In this document: piece by piece, positions 8,175 to 15,124 of the stretch
How positions within the stretch are numbered: the first letter of the stretch is position 1
Layout of the letters: each line of letters begins with the position of its first letter
Assembly: GCA_021158225.1 (NCBI GenBank)
Contig: JAGGUZ010000029.1
Location: 1-42,512, forward strand
DNA from: a bacterium
Lineage (GTDB): Bacteria > Patescibacteriota > Gracilibacteria > UBA1369 > PNNO01
Direction: 5' to 3'
DNA length: 42,512 nucleotides
Notes under the pieces: generated by a model
The model's input: the letters and a program-made list of their open reading frames with translations, nothing else
Database searches by the model: none
Told to the model about the DNA's origin: nothing
Program-made: the position numbers and the translations under genes

Positions 8175-10337
8175 ATGTTTAAAGAAACTAAATTAATCTT
8201 TTGGTATAAATCTCTGGAATCCGGACATGAAAATGAAGCGCAAAAAAGCGCTGGAATGTTAGATGAAGGAAGAGCAAAGGACATCAAAGAGACTCAGAAT
8301 ATAATGGGGAAACAGAACGATCTACGTAATAGAATTGCCTCTAGTGATCTTTTAACTGAAAATGACAAGCAAGCATGGGATAGAAAGTTGAGAAATGCAC
8401 AAAGCAATTTATCTGCAAGTGAAATAAGAAAATTGCAGGAAGAATTTAATCGCGACCAAGGAATTATTAAAAGTATGGTTAATACCTATACTAAAAAGCT
8501 TTTAGATAATGAAGAGGCCGCATTTGCTAGAGATGATAAACGTGGAATAAGAACAATAAAAGATTATGAAAAGTGGTTTATTAAAGAACAATCGTTCGTA
8601 GATGGAAATAAAGAAAAAGCAATACGAGCTTTAGACCCAGATATTAAAGATAGAATTGCAAAACGAGAAAGCCTAATAAGAAAAGGATTAGACAAAAAAG
8701 AAGTTGTGAAAATGCGCAGAAGCGAAATGCAAGACAAACTAAAAGAGCTTGAAGTTGTAGAAGCAAATTCTGCGCGTTATAAATCAATGCTCCAAAAAGA
8801 TGCTAAATTATTTCACGATATAAATTTGTATATTGAAGCTTTTGAGGATCTAACCCCTCAAGAACAAAAGGATTGGATGAGAAGATATGAAGACGAGATA
8901 GCTAAGCCGAGGAGAGAACTAGTTAAAACGCATGAAGGACTCCCAAAAAAGTTCCAAAGTTCGAATTTCTTAAAGATGCCAAGTAGAAAGAAGCAGGAAT
9001 ATCTTGACACAACAGAAACTAAAATCGAGAAAGAATATACTTCTCAAATCAATAAAATCCCAACCGAAATTTGGTCTGATGAATCTAAAAAATTCGCTAT
9101 TGATGACTTTATGAGACTAGATTCTGTTAGTAAAAAGGCTCAATGGCTCAAATTTCTTCCGAGCGCCATTAAAGAGGAAGAAAAACTTGCTAAAGAATAT
9201 AAAAGTCCAAAGTTCAAAGAGATTAAACAAATGCCGGATTATTCTAAAAAGAAATGGGAAAGATCTGAATTTGAAGATAAAGAAAAAATGCTTAAAAGTA
9301 TGGAAGCTGAAATTATCCTACTTGATACATTCACATCTATTATGACCAAGTCTGTAGACGACAAAGTGATTAGTAAAAAAACAAAAGACAGATACATGAA
9401 TATGTATGACAACGGCAACTTAAATAGCAGAAGAATGGCTGTAAGAAGTATTATGGCAGCACTTGCTCCACGAAGAGCTTTGCTGAAAGATTTTGAAAAA
9501 CTAAATTCAGAAACTCAAAAACAATTTAGTGATTTTTATAATAGAGGCCACAAAGCAAGACTTGAAATCTACAAAAAAGCAAAGACTCACGAAACTGAGA
9601 ACAATATAGAAAAAACTGCCGAACAAAAAACTGAGGAACCGGAATCATTAGAACAAAATGATGTTAAGCAAATAGTTGAAAAACTCCAAAAACAAGCAGC
9701 TGCGAGTGAACAACTTGGAAATCTAGAGAAAGCTTTAGGCCTACACGAAGCTGTTCTTGCTATATATCCGGAAAACAAGCACAGCAAAAACAAGATAGAT
9801 CAATTAAGTATGGAACTTAACGCCATTGAGACAGCATCAGACGAAACTGTTTTGGAAGCTGTTGATAACCAACTACGAAGTGCTTCAGCTCAAGAAGAAT
9901 TAAAGCACATAAAACTTGCTCAGCAAATTCTGGAAGATAAAGAAGAAGTAGTTACAAGGGCTCACGGGAATGAAGACCTTGCTAAGCAAAATGCACATCT
10001 TGGAGAAAGCACCTTTGATAGAGCTGTTCACGAAGAACTAGTTAGACAAACAGGTGGAGAAAAAGTTATTGATAGACAAGGAAGAGTTAAGAAAGTGCAG
10101 AAAATTGACCTAGGGAAACTTGGAACTCAATCGGGCGACACTATACAAATTGAAAAAGATCTTAAGAATTTATCCGACAGAGACAATTTGGAGAACATCC
10201 AACTTGTTGATAACGATGCCGGAAAAGTTTCTACAATAAAAGAAGCTAAACACAGACTTCAGAAGCGAGAAAAAGGACTAGCAAAAAAGGTTTCAGATGA
10301 TGAAACATTCTCGTTAGACGAGCGGCTTGCAACTTAG
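8175..10337 (+). CDS. Large cytoplasmic helical repeat protein of unknown function
   Basis: I do not recognise this 720-residue protein. It is almost all alpha-helical and charged, with no signal peptide or transmembrane helix. Between residues about 223 and 353 there are three tandem units of about 43-46 residues, starting FEDLTPQEQKDWM, FLKMPSRKKQEYL and FMRLDSVSKKAQWL, with a related fourth (FEKLNSETQKQF) near 440. Shared positions are F-x-x-L/M, a K/Q-rich turn, and an aromatic-hydrophobic pair. Residues about 505-555 resemble a TPR hairpin (LGNLEKALGLHEAVLAIYPENKHSKNKI). The C-terminal third is coiled-coil-like and acidic. It follows nrdJ by 18 bp and could be cotranscribed. It is probably a scaffold or binding protein. 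It stops at TAG. Confidence 0.7.
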   Translation: MFKETKLIFWYKSLESGHENEAQKSAGMLDEGRAKDIKETQNIMGKQNDLRNRIASSDLLTENDKQAWDRKLRNAQSNLSASEIRKLQEEFNRDQGIIKSMVNTYTKKLLDNEEAAFARDDKRGIRTIKDYEKWFIKEQSFVDGNKEKAIRALDPDIKDRIAKRESLIRKGLDKKEVVKMRRSEMQDKLKELEVVEANSARYKSMLQKDAKLFHDINLYIEAFEDLTPQEQKDWMRRYEDEIAKPRRELVKTHEGLPKKFQSSNFLKMPSRKKQEYLDTTETKIEKEYTSQINKIPTEIWSDESKKFAIDDFMRLDSVSKKAQWLKFLPSAIKEEEKLAKEYKSPKFKEIKQMPDYSKKKWERSEFEDKEKMLKSMEAEIILLDTFTSIMTKSVDDKVISKKTKDRYMNMYDNGNLNSRRMAVRSIMAALAPRRALLKDFEKLNSETQKQFSDFYNRGHKARLEIYKKAKTHETENNIEKTAEQKTEEPESLEQNDVKQIVEKLQKQAAASEQLGNLEKALGLHEAVLAIYPENKHSKNKIDQLSMELNAIETASDETVLEAVDNQLRSASAQEELKHIKLAQQILEDKEEVVTRAHGNEDLAKQNAHLGESTFDRAVHEELVRQTGGEKVIDRQGRVKKVQKIDLGKLGTQSGDTIQIEKDLKNLSDRDNLENIQLVDNDAGKVSTIKEAKHRLQKREKGLAKKVSDDETFSLDERLAT

Positions 10338-10645
10338 GTAAGGTAAACCTCAACCATTCCCGTGAAAAATTCATACTAAACAAACTTTTCTCGGGGAATT
10401 CATGCATCAACGTAAAATATTCACCTCCAAAAAGCCAAAAAACACCATTGCCTTTTTGGAACCTCAAAACATGAAAAATATATTTATCAAATGTTATTCC
10501 GACAAATCACAAATTGATACAATAAAAGTTCAAGATGCAAAAAGTGTATTCGTCAAGTGACCCTACTGTAAATTAACCATATTTCATGTTAGAATTGTAC
10601 GAAACTTGTGGATTTGCGAACGGACCTAATTAACATTTGTCTCCA
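10338..10645 (+). other. Intergenic stretch, nothing convincing
   Basis: About 300 bp without a supported gene. A stem (CCAAAAAG 10427-10434 with CTTTTTGG 10452-10459) may be a weak terminator for the preceding gene but lacks a trailing T-run. A 52-codon frame from ATG 10402 ends at TGA 10558-10560, and would run to TAA near 10629 if TGA were read through. Its composition is not persuasive. Confidence 0.3.
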
Positions 10646-11170
10646 ATGGAAATAATACTTGCTCTCGCATTAATTTTTATACTTCTATTTGTAGTAACAG
10701 CATTTGTAAGCCTTTTTTTAAAAGTCCCATATGTCCCGACAAAAAAACGCGTAATACAAGAAATTATAAAACAATCTGATCTCAAAAAAGGGCAGATGTT
10801 CTTTGATCTTGGATGCGGAGATGGAAGAATGCTAATAGAAGCCGAAAAATCAAAGCAAGTTAACCCAATCGGCTATGAAATAGCTCCTCTTGTATATTTA
10901 TCCGCAATTATAAGAAAGCTTCTAAGCCGGTCTAAAGCTAAAATTAAATTTAAAAATTTTTTTAAAGAAGATCTTGGAAAAGCAGATGTTATTTTTTGTT
11001 ATTTAATGCCGGCCGAACTTGCAAAACTTGCAAAAAAAATCAAAAAAGAATGTAAAAAAGGCACGCGTGTAATTAGCAATACATTCCATATCCAAGGTTT
11101 AAAACCAATAAAAACAATACCGAAAAATGAAAAAACAAAAATCCCAACACTCTACTTCTACAAAATATAA
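10646..11170 (+). CDS. Membrane-anchored class I SAM-dependent methyltransferase
   Basis: A 174-residue protein with one N-terminal transmembrane helix (about residues 2-25) followed by a compact Rossmann methyltransferase. Motif I is FFDLGCGDGR (about 52-61), which binds S-adenosylmethionine; the acidic end of the second strand is in YEIAP. The rest continues through a DVIFCYLMP strand (motif IV position) to a C-terminal YFYKI strand. The anchor suggests a lipid, quinone or membrane-protein substrate, but none can be named. I prefer ATG 10646 over TTG 10637. The gene overlaps the next methyltransferase by 44 bp, and the two are clearly paralogues (SKAKIKF shared exactly), so they look like a tandem duplication with translational coupling. 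Confidence 0.8.
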   Translation: MEIILALALIFILLFVVTAFVSLFLKVPYVPTKKRVIQEIIKQSDLKKGQMFFDLGCGDGRMLIEAEKSKQVNPIGYEIAPLVYLSAIIRKLLSRSKAKIKFKNFFKEDLGKADVIFCYLMPAELAKLAKKIKKECKKGTRVISNTFHIQGLKPIKTIPKNEKTKIPTLYFYKI

Positions 11171-11633
11171 CGGCGCGCCTTTTGTCCCTACTCCAATGCA
11201 CATCGGAAGGAAAATGCTCAAACTTGGAAAAGTAGAAAAAGGAGAAAACATGGTAGATATAGGATGCGGAGATGGGAGACTCGTATATATGGCAGCAAAT
11301 GAAATAGGCGCAAAAGCAACAGGTTACGAACTTTCCCCTATCGTTTACGCAATTGCAAAAATAAGACAACTTTTTTGGTGATCAAAAGCTAAAATAAAAT
11401 TCGGTGATTTTAGAATGCATAATTTATCAAGCACGGATTGCATTGTCACATACATGCTTCCTGACACATTGAAAAAATTCATTCCTAAATTCGAAAAAGA
11501 ATTAAAAAATGGATCAAGAATCGTCTCCTACGCCTTTAACATTGGAGATTGGAAACCTGTTCATGTTGAGCCCTCGTCTGCGAAAGAAAATCGTTCTAAA
11601 ATATGGGTATACGAAATAGGCAAACAAAATTAA
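11127..11633 (+). CDS. Second SAM-dependent methyltransferase, with in-frame TGA at codon 85
   Basis: Reading through one TGA (11379-11381) gives a 168-residue methyltransferase parallel to the preceding one. Before it lies MVDIGCGDGR (motif I) and GYELSP; after it SKAKIKFGDF, DCIVTYMLP and WVYEIGKQN. The TGA aligns with an arginine of the paralogue (LLSRSKAKIKF against LFW-TGA-SKAKIKF), so the frame is conserved on both sides and no indel is needed. A CGA-to-TGA change would be enough. Unlike its partner it lacks a membrane helix. Three readings remain: a nonsense mutation giving a pseudogene, a sequencing error, or translation of UGA as an amino acid. Selenocysteine is unlikely because no strong hairpin follows. 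The last 120 bp overlap comEC on the other strand. Confidence 0.65.
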
Positions 11634-13034
11634 GATGTAATAACCACTTACATAAAAATAATTAAACCAAGGCACTTCATATGAAGCCATCGGTAATTTA
11701 GAAAGCAATTTCGTAATTTCACTTGCAACTTCCAAGACAAGCCACGCCGGCATCGCAAAAACAAAACCCAGATTAAAAGAAAATGTACTTACAACTACGG
11801 AAGCAAAACCAAAAAACATAGCAAACGGAATTAAAGGAACAATAAGAATATTTGCAACCGGAGAAATTAGAGAAAATCTCCCGAAGTTAACCAAAATAAT
11901 CGGAAGCGCAAATATCTGCGCGCTGATTGTCATAGCAAACGCCTCTTTAATACCAAAACGCTCGGGCAGAAATTTCACCCAAGAAATAATGTTGTTGCCC
12001 ATAAGAATAAGTCCAAGTGTAGCAAGGAAAGACAGCTGAAAACCAACATCATAAAGAAGAGTCATCGGATTCCACAAAATCATAATAAAAGCCGAAATAA
12101 ATAGGGCGTTAACAACTTGCGATTGCCTTCCAAACCAAAGAGCCATAACAGAAACAATCCCCATAATCGAAGCACGAACAACCGCGGCTGACGACCCCAC
12201 AAAAATCGTAAATACAACAATAAATATAATAATAAAAGGAACTTTAATTTTCCTGGAAGCAGATTTAAACAGTGATGATATCAATACAATAACAAGCGAT
12301 ATATTGTACCCTGAAATCGCTATAATATGAGTAAGTCCCGTAATATTAAAAGCCTGTAATAGTCCGTCCGGAATTCCCTTTCTTGAACCGGTTAAAAGTC
12401 CCGCTTCAAAACTTGCGGAAGGCTCGGGAAACATTTGATTTAATCTAAATTCAAATAAGTTTTTAAAAGAAAACAAGAAACCTTTAATGCTAAACCTCGC
12501 GAATCTCACTCTAGAGATATAAGGTCTTTGCATAATCGAATAAACCGAAGACAAAGATAAATAATTTTTATAAGAAAAACCATCAAATTCCGGAGGCTCT
12601 ATTAATCTTCCGTTAATTTCAATGCAATCCATATAATCAAATTCCGGATAAAGAGGATAAGATGCAAGGATTCTACCTTTAACATTTTCCCACAAACCGT
12701 CAATAAATATTTTATCGACCGAAACCGTGTAATTAACTTTACTCTTGCGCCTGTCTGGGTCAAGAATTATAGTTCCTTGCACTTTAACATTTGATTTCTC
12801 GTTTCTATAATAATGAATTGAATTTTCATCTATATTCGGTAAGTAAACCCAATATCTAAAAAAACCAAGAGCAATAAATAAAATACAAATTGAGACCTTT
12901 TTAAAACTACGTATAAATATCACTCCCCACAAAATCATCCCTACGATTAAAAAAAAATTCGGGCTTAGAAAAGAAGCGAAAAAAATTCCGATAAGGAAAG
13001 AAATACAGGCTAATATAATGTTCACGCTTCTCAT
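11514..13034 (-). CDS. comEC: ComEC/Rec2 DNA-uptake channel, lacking the metallo-beta-lactamase domain
   Basis: This 506-residue polytopic membrane protein should carry single-stranded DNA across the inner membrane in natural transformation. Two N-terminal helices (VNIILACISFLIGIFFA and the next) precede an OB-fold DUF4131 region (about residues 75-165: KVQGTIILDP...INGRLIEPPEF). The competence core follows with GLLTGSRKGIPDGLLQAFNI, then THIIAISGYNISL and about seven further helices. The C-terminal beta-lactamase-like nuclease domain of Bacillus ComEC is absent, as in other short ComECs. I use ATG 13034 instead of TTG 13076. The frame ends at TGA (11516-11514); if that were not a stop, TAA at 11504-11502 would end it three codons later. 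It overlaps the convergent methyltransferase by 120 bp. Confidence 0.88.
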   Translation of the reverse strand: MRSVNIILACISFLIGIFFASFLSPNFFLIVGMILWGVIFIRSFKKVSICILFIALGFFRYWVYLPNIDENSIHYYRNEKSNVKVQGTIILDPDRRKSKVNYTVSVDKIFIDGLWENVKGRILASYPLYPEFDYMDCIEINGRLIEPPEFDGFSYKNYLSLSSVYSIMQRPYISRVRFARFSIKGFLFSFKNLFEFRLNQMFPEPSASFEAGLLTGSRKGIPDGLLQAFNITGLTHIIAISGYNISLVIVLISSLFKSASRKIKVPFIIIFIVVFTIFVGSSAAVVRASIMGIVSVMALWFGRQSQVVNALFISAFIMILWNPMTLLYDVGFQLSFLATLGLILMGNNIISWVKFLPERFGIKEAFAMTISAQIFALPIILVNFGRFSLISPVANILIVPLIPFAMFFGFASVVVSTFSFNLGFVFAMPAWLVLEVASEITKLLSKLPMASYEVPWFNYFYVSGYYILILFAYFVYPYFRTIFFRRRGLNMNRFPISNVKGVGDDS

Positions 13035-13112
13035 GTTGGCAATATAACAACATAAAATAAAGCTTTTATTAAACAATTATTAAAATCTTTTCTCGCACTT
13101 GTTGGGAAATAC

Positions 13113-13142
13113 TGACAACACTATCTACTTTACATTTTGTCA
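13113..13142. promoter_or_regulatory. Inverted repeat upstream of TrmB-like gene
   Basis: TGACAA (13113-13118) and TTGTCA (13137-13142) form an inverted repeat in the divergent spacer between comEC and the regulator gene. A TrmB-like protein commonly binds an inverted repeat near its own promoter, so this is a candidate operator. The match is short. Confidence 0.3.
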
Positions 13143-13187
13143 AGAATGTTGTTTTATATGCTCTCAATCAATCTGACATCTTCTAAT

Positions 13188-13907
13188 ATGTACAGCCTAA
13201 TACAACTGTTATTGAAAATCGGACTCACTGAAAAAGAAGCGCAAACATACTTAACTTCGTTGAAAGTAGGAACAAATCCTGCAAGCATAATCGCTAAATA
13301 TTCCGGACTAAACAGATGCACAACTTATTCAGTATTAGAATCATTAATGAAAAAAGGTCTTATGAATCAAATAAAAAAAGACACAACAAAATATTTCACA
13401 TCTGTAGGACCAAGACAACTGATGTTATATCTTGAAGAAAAAGAACGAGATATCGCTTTTTACAAAAACGAAGTATCTTCGAAAATTACACAATTCAATT
13501 CTTTAAGACACCCAAATCAAGTACTTCCAACAATAAAATCATATTCCGGAACTGCGGGAATAAAAAAACTGCACAATGAAGCTTTAGATGAACCATTCCT
13601 TCTAATAAATGCACAAAAAAATGAAAGACAAGATAAGTTCTTTACTCAATACGCTCCTATATTTTTAAATGAGAAAAAAACAATTCATCTGGCAATTATC
13701 AACAATCAAAATATAAAAATAACAAACCAAAAAGGACTAGAAAACATTCCAAACTGCATCCCTCTTGAATTAATAGGGAAAAACAAACTGTTTATTCTCG
13801 ACAGACAAGACCATTACGGTATTGAGATAAGACAAAGCCATATTATAGAAACCCACCAAAAACAATTTCATTATCTTTGGAATATAAAAAAAGACCTCTT
13901 ACCATAA
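13188..13907 (+). CDS. TrmB-like transcriptional regulator
   Basis: The first 80 residues are a winged helix of the TrmB family: LLLKIGLTEKEAQTYLTSLKVG, then ASIIAKYSGLNRCTTYSVLESLMKKGL as the recognition unit, then a wing (IKKDTTKYFTSVGP). A coiled-coil helix (LEEKERDIAFYKNEV) follows, then an effector-type region (residues 110-239). Members commonly respond to sugars in archaea; in bacteria of this kind the ligand is unknown. I chose ATG 13188 because it starts just before the conserved helix; an in-frame TTG at 13137 would add 17 unconserved residues. It is divergent from comEC and could control it, itself, or both. A shared terminator separates it from the convergent lipoprotein gene. Confidence 0.8.
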   Translation: MYSLIQLLLKIGLTEKEAQTYLTSLKVGTNPASIIAKYSGLNRCTTYSVLESLMKKGLMNQIKKDTTKYFTSVGPRQLMLYLEEKERDIAFYKNEVSSKITQFNSLRHPNQVLPTIKSYSGTAGIKKLHNEALDEPFLLINAQKNERQDKFFTQYAPIFLNEKKTIHLAIINNQNIKITNQKGLENIPNCIPLELIGKNKLFILDRQDHYGIEIRQSHIIETHQKQFHYLWNIKKDLLP

Positions 13908-13929
13908 ATTCAAAGCAAAAGGTCTTTTT
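13888..13929. terminator. Bidirectional hairpin terminator
   Basis: AAAAAGACCT (13888-13897) pairs with AGGTCTTTTT (13920-13929), giving a 10-bp stem with an A-run on one side and a T-run on the other. It lies between, and partly inside, the ends of two convergent genes and so should serve both. Confidence 0.75.
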
Positions 13930-13942
13930 AAAATTACGATTA

Positions 13943-14983
13943 CTATTTTGTAGTTACCGGCATTTTTGGCATCTCGGGAACCCCACCAGGAAGTCCTGTT
14001 TCTCCAGGCACACCTTGAAATGTTGGAGCATCCTCAGGATTAATTAACCCGGTACCATTTCCGTCTTGCATCATAGCTCCGTCCAAACCTGCTCCTTCAG
14101 GCATAGTCGTCATTGCACCACCAAACATAAGCATAGCCATATCGTTCTCTGTTAATTCCTTCTCAAATTTAGGAGTTTTAACATCGTCGGCTTTTATTGG
14201 ATTAAGTTTTATGTTTAATTCAACAGTTCCGTTCATTTCCGGATCATTAAGTTTCATAGTTCCACCAAATCCAGTAATAAGCTTTTCATTTATTGCAACA
14301 TAAACATCTCCATGCATTTCAGATGCATCAAAAAACTTTTTTGTGTTAGCCAATTCCGCAGAATCAACCAAACTTAACATTTGTTCTTCATCTATATCGG
14401 CTGTAAAATGATAACTTTTTATACCAAGAATATCTGTATTTCCTTCATATTGAATGTTTGTAAACGGCAACGGGTCACCCTTTTTAAAATCAATCTTCAT
14501 CATTTGTTCATCTTGATTGACATCAGCCGGATCTACAAAAGAAAGTTTAACCCATTTATTCATGTATTCTTTAAGCATTGTATCTATCATTGCTTGAGAA
14601 TCCGCATCGGAAAGTTTTAATCCTTCAACCTTGGCAAACACACCATCACTATTTACTCTCATTTCAGCATTTCCTTTAACGCTATCATCGTTCATTGTTC
14701 CGTCAACAACAACTTTCATAGCCATTTTATCTTTACCTTGTGTCCCGGAAACATTAAAAGTTCCTTTAAGGTCATTTTTCTTTCCATCAACCTCACCTTT
14801 GAGATCAGCTTTAGCATTCATTTCGTAAACAGACTGAGTGACATTCTGTCCGTTTAGAAGAGCCTCCGTAATAATGTCTTCAGGTGACTTACCTGCAGGT
14901 AGTCCCTCTTCTCCGCATCCTGTAGCTGTTACAAGTAACCCGGCTACAAGTCCCAGAAGAGCAATTTTTGAAAGTGCTTTCAT
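13943..14983 (-). CDS. Secreted lipoprotein of unknown function
   Basis: The 346-residue product opens with a lipoprotein signal (MKALSKIALLGLVAGLLV then a TATGC lipobox, with Cys23 as the lipidation site), so it should be anchored on the outer face of the membrane. The body consists of alternating beta strands (KADLKGEVDGKKNDLKGTF..., MAMKVVVDGTMNDD...) and helices, a layout reminiscent of the LppX/LprG or LolA-like cup folds that carry lipids; that resemblance is only of pattern. The last 60 residues are rich in Pro, Gly and Met and probably disordered. It stops at TAG. The nearby wall operon fits an envelope role. Confidence 0.72.
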   Translation of the reverse strand: MKALSKIALLGLVAGLLVTATGCGEEGLPAGKSPEDIITEALLNGQNVTQSVYEMNAKADLKGEVDGKKNDLKGTFNVSGTQGKDKMAMKVVVDGTMNDDSVKGNAEMRVNSDGVFAKVEGLKLSDADSQAMIDTMLKEYMNKWVKLSFVDPADVNQDEQMMKIDFKKGDPLPFTNIQYEGNTDILGIKSYHFTADIDEEQMLSLVDSAELANTKKFFDASEMHGDVYVAINEKLITGFGGTMKLNDPEMNGTVELNIKLNPIKADDVKTPKFEKELTENDMAMLMFGGAMTTMPEGAGLDGAMMQDGNGTGLINPEDAPTFQGVPGETGLPGGVPEMPKMPVTTK

Positions 14984-15124
14984 ACTCGTTTGTTGGTTAA
15001 AAATTGAAAGTCGAGCAAATTGTAATCAAAACATTGTTTAAAGTCAAAGTTCTTAACTTTCCTATTCATATTTAAAGCTGTACTATATCAAAGCGTAATT
15101 TTAAGAATCTTTATTAATACAAAC

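Noticed and set aside
10246-10467. 73-codon minus-strand frame overlapping the end of the repeat protein
   Set aside because: It is half antisense to a clear coding region and has no signal of its own.
10402-10560. 52-codon plus-strand frame between the repeat protein and the methyltransferase
   Set aside because: Composition is typical of random AT-rich DNA and neither end shows a conserved signal, with or without TGA read-through.
11379-11500. Selenocysteine insertion at the in-frame TGA
   Set aside because: The bases just after the TGA are A/T-rich and do not form a bacterial SECIS-type hairpin, and no sel genes are in the window.
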